A stretch of 30,938 nucleotides of DNA from contig DLKT01000038.1 of assembly GCA_002477825.1 (NCBI GenBank), positions 1 through 30,938 of the forward strand, in the 5' to 3' direction. A program made the position numbers and the translations under genes. Of the stretch, positions 1 through 8,053 are shown piece by piece; the first letter of the stretch is position 1; each line of letters starts with the position of its first letter. Below the pieces are notes generated by a model that searched no databases, was not told where the DNA came from, and saw only the letters and a list, made by a program, of their open reading frames with translations. Source of the stretch: Caryophanales bacterium UBA7581 (GTDB lineage Bacteria; Bacillota_I; Bacilli_A; RFN20; CAG-826).

Positions 1-60
1 AACTTAATTATTTAATTGAGCAAAAGTTGGTTTTTTAATACTAGATTACTTTACAAATTG

Positions 61-91
61 AAATAAAAAACTGCATTCAAATAGAATGCAG
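61..91 (-). terminator. Rho-independent terminator of glmM-glmS
   Basis: CTGCATTC (71-78) pairs with GAATGCAG (84-91) around a 5-nt loop. On the minus strand the stem is followed by a T-tract (complement of the A-run at 61-70). It lies 16 nt past the glmS stop codon, where the end of the operon is expected. Bases 1-60 hold nothing I can identify. Confidence 0.85.
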
Positions 92-107
92 CCTTAGAAA
101 TTATATT

Positions 108-1886
108 TTATTCAACTGTAACGGACTTTGCTAAGTTTCTAGGTTTATCAATATCGCAACCTAATTCAAGAGCGGTGTAATAAGCAATATATTGGGCTAC
201 CATGACTTTAACTAAAGAACATAAATAATAAGGAGCGTCGGGTACAACAATCGTGTCAGTGTCATTTTTTAAAGAAGCAGAGACAATCGAAATTACCTCA
301 GCGCCTCTTGCTTTAACTTCTTGGTAGTTAGCTCTTAAAGGCATTGCTGTTTTTTCATCGGAAATATATCCAAATACTGGAGTACCTTTTTCAATTAAAG
401 CAATAGGACCATGCTTTAATTCGCCACCAGGGAAGGCTTCAGAATGAATATAAGTAATTTCTTTTAATTTTAAAGAACCTTCTAAGCAAAGATTATAATC
501 AAGTCCACGTCCTAAGAAGAAAATATTTTTCTTATTTTTAATACGACGAGCGATGAAATGGAAATCTTCTTTCATTTCTTCAATCTTCTTTAAGGCTTCT
601 TTAGCAACGATTAAATCATCGATTACATCAAAGTTATCTTCATAAGCACCTTTTAATAAAGCAAGTAACGCGACTTGAGCAGAATAAGCTTTGGTAGAAG
701 CAACAGCAACTTCGACACCAGCATATAAAAGTAAAGAATAAGTGGCTTCTCTTTCTAATGAGGAACCTTTGGTGTTTGTAATTGTAATCGATTTACAATT
801 ATGTTCTTTAACAAGTTGTATACAACGAATTAAGTCAGCGGTTTCTCCCGATTGAGATACAAAGATGAAGATAGGGTTTTTACCACCAAAATGAGGATAA
901 TAAGCCCATTCTGAAGCAATATACGCTTCGGACCGTTTGCCTAAGCTTTCCATATAGTATTTTCCCATTAAAGAAGCGTAATAAGAAGTTCCGCAAGCTA
1001 AGAAAACAATATTATCAGCATTCTTTAGGGCATTCATTAATTCATTGGAGAAAAGATATTTTTTACCATCATAATAGTTATCGATTAATCTTTGAATGCA
1101 CATTGGTGCTTCTTCGATTTCTTTTAACATATAGTGAGGATAATTGCCTAAGTCACGATTTAATAATTCTGCATTTCTTTCGGTATAGCGTAAAGGAACT
1201 TTTTTACCATCTTTTAATACGACAACTTCTTTTTCACTAATATATCCATATTGATCATTTTCCAAATCAATGAATTTCGAACATTTTTTAATCATAGGAA
1301 CGGCATCACTAGCTAAGTAGTTGGAGCCTTCTCCAACACCGATTAAAAGCGGAGAGTGACGTTTTGCAAAATAGATTTTATGGTCAGAAGAGCGTTTAAT
1401 AATGGCTAAAGCAAAAGATCCTTTTAATTCAGCAATCGCTAAGCGAATAGCTTCTAGCGTATTTTTTTTTGCAATGGCATATTTTTCATCAATTAAATTT
1501 GCGATGACTTCTGTATCAGTTTCACTAGCAAAAGTATAGCCTTCATCAATTAAACGATTTTTTAATTCACGGAAGTTTTCAATAACCCCATTATGAACAA
1601 TCGTGAATTTTCCATACATACTTTGGTGAGGATGGCAGTTTTCTTCTGTAGGTGCACCATGCGTTGCCCAACGGGTATGTCCTATTCCTAAAGTGACACC
1701 TTCAATTTCAGGAGTCTTTGCTTCAAGTAAAGAAACACGGCCAACAGTTTTATAAACCCATACTTTATTCGCAGTTTTTAAAGCAATACCCGCTGAATCG
1801 TAGCCACGATAATCTAAAGATTTTAATCCTTCAATAATATAGGAACGAATATCAAAATTTCCAATTCCACCAACAATACCACACAT
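108..1886 (-). CDS. glmS: Glutamine-fructose-6-phosphate aminotransferase (isomerizing)
   Basis: GlmS makes glucosamine-6-phosphate from fructose-6-phosphate and glutamine, the first step toward UDP-GlcNAc and peptidoglycan, in the cytoplasm. The 592 residues match the family length. Seen in the sequence: the N-terminal MCGIVG start, where Cys2 becomes the glutaminase nucleophile after Met removal; GHTRWATHGAP at 69-79; HNG at 98-100; the ASETDTE loop at 120-126; two SIS sugar-isomerase domains, the first with ACGTSYYA near 297-304; and the C-terminal DKPRNLAKSVTVE tail typical of GlmS. The start is fixed by the MCGIVG requirement and a GGGGAGA ribosome site just upstream. It lies 21 nt after glmM and shares its terminator. 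The short gap leaves no room for a glmS ribozyme, so control is likely at the glmM promoter. Confidence 0.97.
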   Translation of the reverse strand: MCGIVGGIGNFDIRSYIIEGLKSLDYRGYDSAGIALKTANKVWVYKTVGRVSLLEAKTPEIEGVTLGIGHTRWATHGAPTEENCHPHQSMYGKFTIVHNGVIENFRELKNRLIDEGYTFASETDTEVIANLIDEKYAIAKKNTLEAIRLAIAELKGSFALAIIKRSSDHKIYFAKRHSPLLIGVGEGSNYLASDAVPMIKKCSKFIDLENDQYGYISEKEVVVLKDGKKVPLRYTERNAELLNRDLGNYPHYMLKEIEEAPMCIQRLIDNYYDGKKYLFSNELMNALKNADNIVFLACGTSYYASLMGKYYMESLGKRSEAYIASEWAYYPHFGGKNPIFIFVSQSGETADLIRCIQLVKEHNCKSITITNTKGSSLEREATYSLLLYAGVEVAVASTKAYSAQVALLALLKGAYEDNFDVIDDLIVAKEALKKIEEMKEDFHFIARRIKNKKNIFFLGRGLDYNLCLEGSLKLKEITYIHSEAFPGGELKHGPIALIEKGTPVFGYISDEKTAMPLRANYQEVKARGAEVISIVSASLKNDTDTIVVPDAPYYLCSLVKVMVAQYIAYYTALELGCDIDKPRNLAKSVTVE

Positions 1887-1907
1887 AATTTTTTCTCCCC
1901 GTTTTCA

Positions 1908-3242
1908 TTAAATAATTAAGTCTTCAATATATGATACTAACTCATTACAAATTTTTTCACAAATTTCATTGGTTTCTGCCTCACACATGACACGAATTAA
2001 TGATTCAGTTCCGCTTGCTCTTAATAAAATTCTTCCGTTTCCTTTAAGAACATTCTTTTCTAAATCTTCTACTAGTTTTTTAAGTCCTGCGTGTTGCAAA
2101 ACGTATTCTTTATTGCGAACGACAACATTACGTAATTTTTGCGGATAAATTGTTAAACCTTCTAAAAGTTCTTTTAATGATTTACCAGTATTTTTCATAA
2201 TGCACATGACCTTAATAGCGGTTAAAATACCATCACCGGTATTTAAATCATCTAAGAAGATAATATGACCAGATTGTTCACCACCTAAAGATAAGTGAAG
2301 CTCTTTCATTTTAGCTTGAACATATTTATCACCAACGGTAGTGATTTCATAATTGATTCCTTTAGCGTCTAAAGCTTTCTTTAGACCTAAATTAGACATT
2401 ACGGTAATAACGACTTTATTATCTTTTAATAAGCCCTTATCTTTTAAATAACAAGCACATAAATAAATAATGGCGTCACCGTCGACTAAAGTGCCATCAG
2501 GAGAAACAACCATTAAACGATCCGCATCTCCATCAAAAGCTAATCCGATATCATATTCTTTTCTTTGAATGGTTTCCATTAAAGAAGTTAAATGCGTAGA
2601 ACCACATTGTTCATTAATATTTCTTCCATTTGGAACAATATGTATGTATTCGGCATTTAAACCAATTTTACTAAATAAATCAGGAACGACTTTAGAGGCA
2701 CTTCCGTTAGCCCCATCGACTAAAATACGTAAAGAAGATAAATCTTCAGTTATTTTACTCATTAAGAAACGTTGATAATCATTCAATAAGTCTTTACCAT
2801 GAAACCAACGACCAATGCGATTAGAATCTACAGGTAAATCATCTTGAATGCGATCAATATAATCTTCAATTAAAAGTTCAATATCATTAGAAAGTTTTTC
2901 ACCTTCTGAAGAAAAAATTTTGATTCCGTTATCATAAAATGGATTATGAGAAGCCGAAATCATGATGCCATAATCAAATTGGCGTTCTTTTACTAAGTAT
3001 GAAATAGAAGGAGTAGTGGATACGCCTTCATCATAAACATCACTTCCTGAAGCAGTAATTCCAGAAACTAAAGACGCTAAAAGCATTTCTCCAGAAAGAC
3101 GTGTATCTCGAGCAATAATAATACGATTCTTCTTTCCATTTGGATACTGTCCTATGAATCTTCCAATTCGATAGGCAATGCGAGTCGTAAGCTCTTGATT
3201 GGCTAAGCCTCTCACGCCATCTGTACCAAAATATTTTCCCAT
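1908..3242 (-). CDS. glmM: Phosphoglucosamine mutase
   Basis: GlmM interconverts glucosamine-6-phosphate and glucosamine-1-phosphate, the step after GlmS. The 444 residues match the family (about 445-450). Motifs in order: FGTDGVRG near the N-terminus; the phosphoserine loop SASHNP at 96-101 with Ser98 as the phosphorylated residue; the magnesium loop DGDADR at 237-242; the substrate-specificity loop GEQSGH at 321-326; and the phosphate-binding RASGTE at 408-413. All expected catalytic elements are present. A ribosome site (AAAGGAA) lies about 10 nt before the start. It is first in a two-gene operon with glmS. In many Firmicutes glmM follows cdaA/cdaR; here no such genes lie upstream, and a 402-nt divergent gap faces an esterase gene instead. 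Confidence 0.97.
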   Translation of the reverse strand: MGKYFGTDGVRGLANQELTTRIAYRIGRFIGQYPNGKKNRIIIARDTRLSGEMLLASLVSGITASGSDVYDEGVSTTPSISYLVKERQFDYGIMISASHNPFYDNGIKIFSSEGEKLSNDIELLIEDYIDRIQDDLPVDSNRIGRWFHGKDLLNDYQRFLMSKITEDLSSLRILVDGANGSASKVVPDLFSKIGLNAEYIHIVPNGRNINEQCGSTHLTSLMETIQRKEYDIGLAFDGDADRLMVVSPDGTLVDGDAIIYLCACYLKDKGLLKDNKVVITVMSNLGLKKALDAKGINYEITTVGDKYVQAKMKELHLSLGGEQSGHIIFLDDLNTGDGILTAIKVMCIMKNTGKSLKELLEGLTIYPQKLRNVVVRNKEYVLQHAGLKKLVEDLEKNVLKGNGRILLRASGTESLIRVMCEAETNEICEKICNELVSYIEDLII

Positions 3243-3288
3243 AGATTATATTCCTTTCATTTACTCTCTGTATGAGTAAACTTTCCAC

Positions 3289-3322
3289 TTAATAGAATAC
3301 AAGAAAATGCGTCAAAATACAA
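3289..3322 (-). promoter_or_regulatory. Possible glmM-glmS promoter
   Basis: On the minus strand TTGTAT (3317-3322) and TATTCT (3294-3299) are 17 nt apart. An overlapping alternative is TTGACG (3310-3315) with TATTAA (3289-3294) and a 15-nt spacer. Either places the transcript start about 35-45 nt before the glmM start. Neither is a strong match. Confidence 0.35.
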
Positions 3323-3616
3323 ATATTATTTATTATATATGTATAGTAAAAATCCTAAAATGTTACATACGTATGAAGGAAAAGTAGACAGAATGTGTAC
3401 ATTTAAGCTAAAACAATAGGAAAGAAAAAATGAAATATTTTTTTGTTTTTCTGCTTTATAAAATAATATTTTTTTCAATCAATAGGAAATTACAGTAAAT
3501 TGAAATGAAATTCAAAACGCTATGTTTATAGATGATTGAAAATGTTCTTTTTACAATAAAAAAATGAAAAGCAACAATCAATATGTGCAAAAGAGGATAG
3601 CGGAATAATATTGCTT
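3323..3616. other. A+T-rich divergent intergenic stretch
   Basis: This is most of the gap between divergent glmM and the esterase gene. It is very A+T-rich, with many A and T runs. I see no convincing ORF with a ribosome site, no RNA gene, no terminator and no long repeat in it. Confidence 0.6.
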
Positions 3617-3635
3617 TATAATTAAATACAGGAGA
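3617..3635 (+). promoter_or_regulatory. -10 box and ribosome site of the esterase gene
   Basis: A perfect TATAAT lies at 3617-3622 and AGGAGA at 3630-3635, 9 nt before the ATG at 3645. No good -35 hexamer stands 16-18 nt upstream of this TATAAT. The transcript start would fall very close to the ribosome site, so the real promoter may lie further upstream. Confidence 0.35.
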
Positions 3636-3644
3636 ATTGCTATT

Positions 3645-4748
3645 ATGAAACATCGTTTTTTGACTTCTTTTATGTTTTTAGTCTTTGCTTCCTCTACACT
3701 TACTGGATGTGGAGCAAAAGAAATTCGTCAAGTCAGTGTTATTGATGAGAACTATGTTCATCCTTTAGGAAGAACATTAGCGGAGAAAAAAGATAATCAA
3801 GATATGCTATATTTTGCTAATTCCTGTTCGGGCTTTGCTTTTCAAGCCACAATGAAAGAAGAGGTACATTTAAAATTTTCTCTATATGGGAATACAGTCT
3901 CTACTTATCGTGCCCAATATGCGAAAGTGCTCGTTGATCAAGAACTATTAGAAGTACTACAAATTCAAAATGGTGTAAATGATTATACCTTACAAAATGT
4001 CATTACCAAAGGAAAACATGAAATTCAACTTCTTAAAATGAATGAACCAGCTTTTTCTAACATGGGGCTTTTAAAAATTTATGAAGATAATTTTGTTTTT
4101 GAAGAATATGCAACAACCAAAACAAAGAAAATAGAATTTTATGGAGATTCCATTACTTGTGGTTATGGTAACTTAACCGATAATTCCCATAGTTTCGCTA
4201 TGGAAACAGAAGACGGAACAAAAGCGTATACCCAATTATGTGCCGATGCCTTAGGCTTTGAAAATAGTGTGGTTTCTTATTCTGGTATTTCAATGGCTCT
4301 TTCACCATTCAACAATGATTTTACAATGTTAGACCGTTACCAAACAGTGGATAGTAGTAAGGCATGGGATTTTAGTCGCTATGTACCTGATGTGATTGTA
4401 ATAAATATCGGCACTAACGATAACACCAAATTAAGAACATTAAGTGGAAATGCCCAAATTGATGGATTAAATCAATTTTATGAAAATTTAAAACAAATGG
4501 CATTAGACTTAAAGACCAAAGCGCCACAAGCAAAGTTTATTTTTGCTTATAATATGATGCTTCCCATTAGTGATGGCTTAGTGACTTGTATGGAATCCGT
4601 TAAACGTGAATTAAATAAAGAGAATGAAAATACAGCCTATCTTTTAGAATTTACCCCTGAAGGAAAAGGCGCGGACGGACATCCATCTTTAAAAGGTCAT
4701 CAACAAAGCGCGGAGCAATTAAAATCTTTTGTTGAAACTATTCTTTAA
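3645..4748 (+). CDS. SGNH/GDSL carbohydrate esterase lipoprotein (CE2-like)
   Basis: Predicted surface-anchored deacetylase or esterase of 367 residues. A lipoprotein signal ends in the lipobox LTGC with Cys22 as the lipidated residue. Residues about 35-155 look like the N-terminal beta-sandwich of carbohydrate esterase family 2. An SGNH fold follows with GDSITCGYG, nucleophile Ser169 (block I), GTND at 256-259, and DGHPS with Asp344 and His346. The two-domain order and the CGYG after the serine favour CE2 (acetylesterases acting on plant or other polysaccharides) over generic GDSL lipases. The substrate is inferred from family only. It is transcribed alone: divergent from glmM and closed by a strong terminator. 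Nothing places it firmly in the mannan system 15 kb away, though removing acetyl groups from glycans would fit. Confidence 0.85.
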   Translation: MKHRFLTSFMFLVFASSTLTGCGAKEIRQVSVIDENYVHPLGRTLAEKKDNQDMLYFANSCSGFAFQATMKEEVHLKFSLYGNTVSTYRAQYAKVLVDQELLEVLQIQNGVNDYTLQNVITKGKHEIQLLKMNEPAFSNMGLLKIYEDNFVFEEYATTKTKKIEFYGDSITCGYGNLTDNSHSFAMETEDGTKAYTQLCADALGFENSVVSYSGISMALSPFNNDFTMLDRYQTVDSSKAWDFSRYVPDVIVINIGTNDNTKLRTLSGNAQIDGLNQFYENLKQMALDLKTKAPQAKFIFAYNMMLPISDGLVTCMESVKRELNKENENTAYLLEFTPEGKGADGHPSLKGHQQSAEQLKSFVETIL

Positions 4749-4758
4749 TCTAAAATGT

Positions 4759-4784
4759 AAAAAGGCGAAAAATCGCCTTTTTTT
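4759..4784 (+). terminator. Rho-independent terminator after the esterase gene
   Basis: A 10-bp stem (4759-4768 with 4773-4782, core GGCGA/TCGCC) with an AAAA loop runs into seven Ts. It starts 10 nt after the stop codon. Confidence 0.92.
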
Positions 4785-4818
4785 CATATGTTGTCTTATA
4801 TGCTACTTTGTAGATTCG

Positions 4819-4827
4819 TGCTATAAT
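4819..4827 (+). promoter_or_regulatory. Extended -10 promoter of the DUF402-tsa operon
   Basis: TGCTATAAT is a perfect extended -10 (TGn plus TATAAT). The base positions for a -35 box (about 4799-4804) are a poor match, which an extended -10 can tolerate. The predicted transcript start is near 4834, just before a stem-loop. Confidence 0.65.
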
Positions 4828-4838
4828 AAACACGAGAT

Positions 4839-4863
4839 AAGCAAGAATATTGATTCTTTGCTT
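4839..4863 (+). other. 5'-leader stem-loop of the DUF402-tsa transcript
   Basis: AAGCAAGAAT (4839-4848) pairs with ATTC and TTGCTT (4853-4856, 4858-4863) around an ATTG loop, with one bulged T at 4857. It would sit within the first 30 nt of the mRNA and end about 15 nt before the start codon. There is no U-tract, so it is not a terminator. Confidence 0.55.
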
Positions 4864-4878
4864 TTATGTGAGTGAGTG

Positions 4879-5451
4879 ATGGATATGATTGAACCAGGAA
4901 TGTGGATACAAGTTCGCAGTTTCAAACACGATGGTTCGCTTCATCGCTCTTGGGATCAAGGATTGGTTTTAGAAGTAAATGATGACTTCATTATTACTGC
5001 CTCAAAGAAGACCAGAGTGACAGAATCGGATGGACGGGTTTGGTATACGAGAGAACCAGCAATTACTTTTTTCTCTAAAAAGTATTGGTATAACGTCATT
5101 GCAATGTTAAAAGAAGATGGCGTTTCTTTTTATTGCAATATTGCATCTCCTTCCTTAGTGGATAATGATGTTGTAAAATATATCGATTATGATTTAGATT
5201 TAAAACTTTATCCTACAGGAGCAATAAAAATTCTCGATGAAAGAGAATATGAACATCATAAAGAAAAATATAAATATGGCGATAAATTAGATTTCATTTT
5301 AAAAAAAGAAACGCAACACATTTTTAATATGATGAAAAAAGGAATGTTTCCTTTTCAATTAGAATGTGTTCAATCCTATTACGAACGCTTTTTAAAGTAT
5401 TTTGAAGATCAACATCGCATCACCGATTTAAAGAAAGAAGGTACAAAATAA
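4879..5451 (+). CDS. DUF402 nucleoside tri-/diphosphatase-like protein
   Basis: This closely resembles the DUF402 family of B. subtilis YgaC and S. aureus Ntdp, which hydrolyse nucleoside tri- and diphosphates with a divalent metal. The hallmarks are SFKHDGSLHRSW near the N-terminus, TESDGRVWYTREPAI in the middle, then FYCNIASP and the acidic KYIDYDLDLKLYP strand whose aspartates fit metal binding. About 190 residues is slightly longer than the roughly 176 of the relatives, mostly at the C-terminus. The start is uncertain: GTG at 4876, ATG at 4879 and ATG at 4885 are all in frame, and none has a clear purine-rich ribosome site. The stop overlaps the tsaE start by one base (TAATG), so the two are probably translationally coupled. 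It is the first gene of the tsa operon. Confidence 0.88.
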   Translation: MDMIEPGMWIQVRSFKHDGSLHRSWDQGLVLEVNDDFIITASKKTRVTESDGRVWYTREPAITFFSKKYWYNVIAMLKEDGVSFYCNIASPSLVDNDVVKYIDYDLDLKLYPTGAIKILDEREYEHHKEKYKYGDKLDFILKKETQHIFNMMKKGMFPFQLECVQSYYERFLKYFEDQHRITDLKKEGTK

Positions 5452-5930
5452 TGATTTCTTTCATTTCAAAAAATAAAGAAGAAACCATCCATTTAGGAGA
5501 AATGATTGCGCATCATGGTTTTCCAGGTGCCGTTATCCTTTTAGTGGGTGATTTAGGCGCAGGAAAAACAACTTTAACCAATGGTATTGCGCACGCACTT
5601 GGCATTCATGAAAAAATTATGAGTCCTACTTTTAATATTTTAAAATGCTATTTCCATGGGAAGATTCCTTTTTACCATATTGATGCTTATCGATTAGAAG
5701 AAGGAACCAATCGAGATATTGGCTTAGAAGAATATATTGAAGGCGATGGTATTTGCGCAATTGAATGGCCTAGCTACATTCAAGAATGGATACCAACTCG
5801 CTATTTAGAAGTTAAAATTGAACATGTGGATGGCGACACTAGAAAAATTACCATTACAAGCCATGATCAAAGATTTAATACGTTATTAGAAGAAGTAAAG
5901 GAGGCTTATTCATGTTTAGAATCCTTTTAG
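5451..5930 (+). CDS. tsaE: tRNA t6A threonylcarbamoyladenosine ATPase TsaE
   Basis: TsaE is the P-loop ATPase that works with TsaB and TsaD to add threonylcarbamoyl to A37 of ANN-decoding tRNAs. The 159 residues fit the family. Seen: Walker A GDLGAGKTT at 33-41, SPTF at 58-61, the FYHIDAYRLE strand at 74-83 carrying the conserved aspartate, GLEEY at 91-95 and IEWP at 104-107. It begins inside the last codon of the DUF402 gene and its 3' end overlaps tsaB by 19 nt. The ribosome site for tsaB is therefore inside this coding region. It ends in TAG, one of only two TAG stops in the window. Confidence 0.96.
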   Translation: MISFISKNKEETIHLGEMIAHHGFPGAVILLVGDLGAGKTTLTNGIAHALGIHEKIMSPTFNILKCYFHGKIPFYHIDAYRLEEGTNRDIGLEEYIEGDGICAIEWPSYIQEWIPTRYLEVKIEHVDGDTRKITITSHDQRFNTLLEEVKEAYSCLESF

Positions 5931-6499
5931 ATAGTTCCAATCGCTTATTAGCGGTAGGTTTAGGAAAAGATCATGAACTCATTGATCAAACCATGTATGA
6001 AGCATGGCAAAGACAAAGTGAAAGCATGATTCCTGAAATTAATCAATTATTAGAAAAACATCATGTTAAAAAAGAAGAAATAGAAGCGGTTGTCGTTTCT
6101 ATTGGTCCTGGTTCTTATACTGGCGTTCGTATTGCTTTAACCATAGCAAAAGTCATGTCTTTAGCGTTATCTATACCGATTTATGCGATTTCTTCTTTAA
6201 AGATCTTAAAAGAAAAGGAAGCACCTTCTATTTGTGTAATGAACGCAAGAAGTTCTCGCTCTTATGTGGGTGTTTATAAAGGAAATCAAACCTTAGTAAA
6301 AGATACAATTTGGACGAATGAAGAAGTTTTAAATTATATGAAAGAGCATCCTTCTTACGTAGTTTGTGGGGATGTAAGCCATTTAGAATTAGAAACGCGT
6401 CCTTATGATCATCTTTTAAAAACAATGTTAGATTTATCTTATGAAGAAAAACCAGTGGAAAATACTTTAGGTTTAACCCCGGTTTATTTAAAAGATTAA
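5912..6499 (+). CDS. tsaB: tRNA t6A synthesis protein TsaB
   Basis: TsaB is the inactive ASKHA-fold partner of TsaD and scaffolds the t6A complex. The signature GPGSYTGVR lies at 65-73, preceded by the VVVSI strand. At 195 residues it is shorter than the roughly 230 of E. coli TsaB. The C-terminal half is reduced, as in several low-GC lineages, while the N-terminal dimerisation half is intact. The start at 5912 is decided by a full-strength AAAGGAGG at 5897-5904 with 7-nt spacing, although this makes it overlap tsaE by 19 nt. It is followed after 11 nt by rimI. Confidence 0.93.
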   Translation: MFRILLDSSNRLLAVGLGKDHELIDQTMYEAWQRQSESMIPEINQLLEKHHVKKEEIEAVVVSIGPGSYTGVRIALTIAKVMSLALSIPIYAISSLKILKEKEAPSICVMNARSSRSYVGVYKGNQTLVKDTIWTNEEVLNYMKEHPSYVVCGDVSHLELETRPYDHLLKTMLDLSYEEKPVENTLGLTPVYLKD

Positions 6500-6510
6500 A
6501 GGTAAAAACG

Positions 6511-6951
6511 ATGATTCGAAAAATGTTAGAAAGCGATATAAAAGAAGTGGTTGAACTCGATAAAGAATGTTTTTTATCCCCTTATGATGAAAAGCAAATT
6601 CGTTATGAACTTTTAGAAAATCCATTTTCCTTTCTTTATGTCGCTATTGAAGAGGAAAAGATTGTTGGTTTTATTGATTTTTGGATTACCTTTGATATCG
6701 GCCAATTAAACCAAATTGCGGTCCTACCTTCTTTTAGAAGAAAAGGAATTGCGAGTAAATTATTAGAAAAAGCTTTTCAAATCATGTATGAAAAGCGCGT
6801 AGTGAATGTAACGTTAGAAGTACGTTACCATAATGAAAAAGCCATACAGTTCTATAAAAAACATGGCTTTATCAAAACGTTAACCAAGAAAGCTTATTAC
6901 GATAATGGTGATGATGCTTATTATATGGAAAGAGGGATGTTAGATGTCTAA
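6511..6951 (+). CDS. rimI: Ribosomal-protein-alanine N-acetyltransferase RimI (GNAT)
   Basis: This is a GNAT acetyltransferase of 146 residues, the usual RimI size, placed in the tsa operon as in many Firmicutes. Seen: the acetyl-CoA pyrophosphate loop RRKGIA at 76-81 (R-x-x-G-x-A type), preceded by NQIAVLPSF, and the C-terminal EVRYHNEKAIQFYKKHGF (103-120) with the asparagine and tyrosine typical of RimI. By family it acetylates the N-terminal alanine of ribosomal protein S18; other protein N-termini are possible. The ribosome site (AAAGGT) is weak. The stop overlaps the tsaD start by 8 nt. Confidence 0.9.
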   Translation: MIRKMLESDIKEVVELDKECFLSPYDEKQIRYELLENPFSFLYVAIEEEKIVGFIDFWITFDIGQLNQIAVLPSFRRKGIASKLLEKAFQIMYEKRVVNVTLEVRYHNEKAIQFYKKHGFIKTLTKKAYYDNGDDAYYMERGMLDV

Positions 6952-7963
6952 AACAATTTTAGCCATTGAATCAAGTTGTGATGAAACCGCTGTTGCAATT
7001 ACACGTGATGGCGAGTTATTAGCCAATATTGTTTCAACCCAAATTGCCGTCCACACGAAATATGGAGGCGTAATGCCGGAGATTGCTTCTCGTTTACATG
7101 CGGAAAATATTTCGATTGTTTTAAAAGAAGCATTAGAAACGGCCCATGTTTCTTTAGAAGAAATTGATGCGTTTGCGGTAACTAGAGGGCCCGGTTTAAT
7201 TGGTGCTTTACACGTAGGTTTACAAGCCGCTAAAACACTTGCAATGCTTTATAAGAAACCTTTAATTCCTGTGCACCATTTAGCGGGTCATATCTACGCT
7301 AACGAATACATAAGACCATTAAAATTTCCACTTTTAGCTATCGTCGTAAGTGGTGGAAATACCGAACTCGTCATCATGAGAGACCACTTAAATTTTGAAA
7401 TTATTGGGGAAACGAAAGATGATGCGATTGGAGAATGCTACGATAAAGTAGCCCGTGTTCTTGGTTTACCTTATCCCGGCGGGATCCCCATTGATAAATT
7501 TGCTAAAGAAGGGCATCATACATATCAGTTACCTTCTCCATTACATGATGGAAGTTATGATTTCTCTTATTCGGGTTTAAAAACTTCGGTGATTAATTTA
7601 GTACATCGTTTAAAGCAAAATGGAGAAGAAGTTTCTATTCCTGATTTATGTACTTCTTTCCAAGAGACCGCTATTCATATGGTTATGGAAAGAGCGAAAA
7701 AAGCCGTTAAAGAGTACCATGTAAAACAAGTGGTTTTAGCAGGTGGTGTTTCTGCTAACTCCTATTTAAGAGAACAAATTACTAAAGCATATGAAAATAC
7801 CGATGTAGATGTCATTATTCCACCGATGTGGTGTTGTACGGATAACGCTGCGATGATTGCTAAAGTAGCGGAACGTTTATATGATATGGGTTTATTTGCC
7901 GATTTATCTTTATCGGTAGACCCCAGTTGGAAATTAGATGAATTTAAAAATTTTAGAACCTAA
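6944..7963 (+). CDS. tsaD: tRNA threonylcarbamoyl transferase TsaD
   Basis: TsaD is the catalytic subunit that transfers threonylcarbamoyl from its AMP adduct to tRNA A37. The 339 residues match the family. Seen: the N-terminal IESSCDETAVAI strand; GGVMPEIASR; the metal-binding HHLAGH at 111-116, with His112 and His116 as ligands; SGGNT at 136-140; and CTDNAAMI near 298-304, where Asp300 is the third metal ligand. The start at 6944 has AAAGAGGGA as its ribosome site with about 7-nt spacing. It is the last gene of the DUF402-tsaE-tsaB-rimI-tsaD operon. I see no hairpin terminator in the 80 nt before asnS, so read-through is possible. Confidence 0.97.
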   Translation: MSKTILAIESSCDETAVAITRDGELLANIVSTQIAVHTKYGGVMPEIASRLHAENISIVLKEALETAHVSLEEIDAFAVTRGPGLIGALHVGLQAAKTLAMLYKKPLIPVHHLAGHIYANEYIRPLKFPLLAIVVSGGNTELVIMRDHLNFEIIGETKDDAIGECYDKVARVLGLPYPGGIPIDKFAKEGHHTYQLPSPLHDGSYDFSYSGLKTSVINLVHRLKQNGEEVSIPDLCTSFQETAIHMVMERAKKAVKEYHVKQVVLAGGVSANSYLREQITKAYENTDVDVIIPPMWCCTDNAAMIAKVAERLYDMGLFADLSLSVDPSWKLDEFKNFRT

Positions 7964-8005
7964 ATAAAAAAATCAAAAAAAAGATAAAAAATAAAGAAAA
8001 ATTAG

Positions 8006-8011
8006 TATAAT
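8006..8011 (+). promoter_or_regulatory. -10 box of asnS
   Basis: A perfect TATAAT sits in a very A-rich stretch. The -35 position (about 7983-7988) reads GATAAA, a poor match. The predicted transcript start is near 8018, six bases before a perfect hairpin. Confidence 0.5.
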
Positions 8012-8023
8012 AAAAATACACTA

Positions 8024-8040
8024 TGTTCCTAGAAGGAACA
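8024..8040 (+). other. Perfect hairpin touching the asnS ribosome site
   Basis: TGTTCCT (8024-8030), loop AGA, AGGAACA (8034-8040) form a perfect 7-bp stem. It abuts the AGGAGG ribosome site at 8041-8046. It would lie at the extreme 5' end of the mRNA. It is too small for a T-box and has no anticodon-like loop structure around it. Confidence 0.6.
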
Positions 8041-8053
8041 AGGAGGTCAAATG

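Noticed and set aside
3040..3288. 82-codon minus-strand ORF overlapping the glmM start
   Set aside because: It lies in another frame of a clear glmM gene and has no family resemblance.
7964..8050. T-box riboswitch before asnS
   Set aside because: The gap is only about 90 nt, with no T-box sequence, no stem I and no terminator/antiterminator pair; only a 7-bp hairpin is present.
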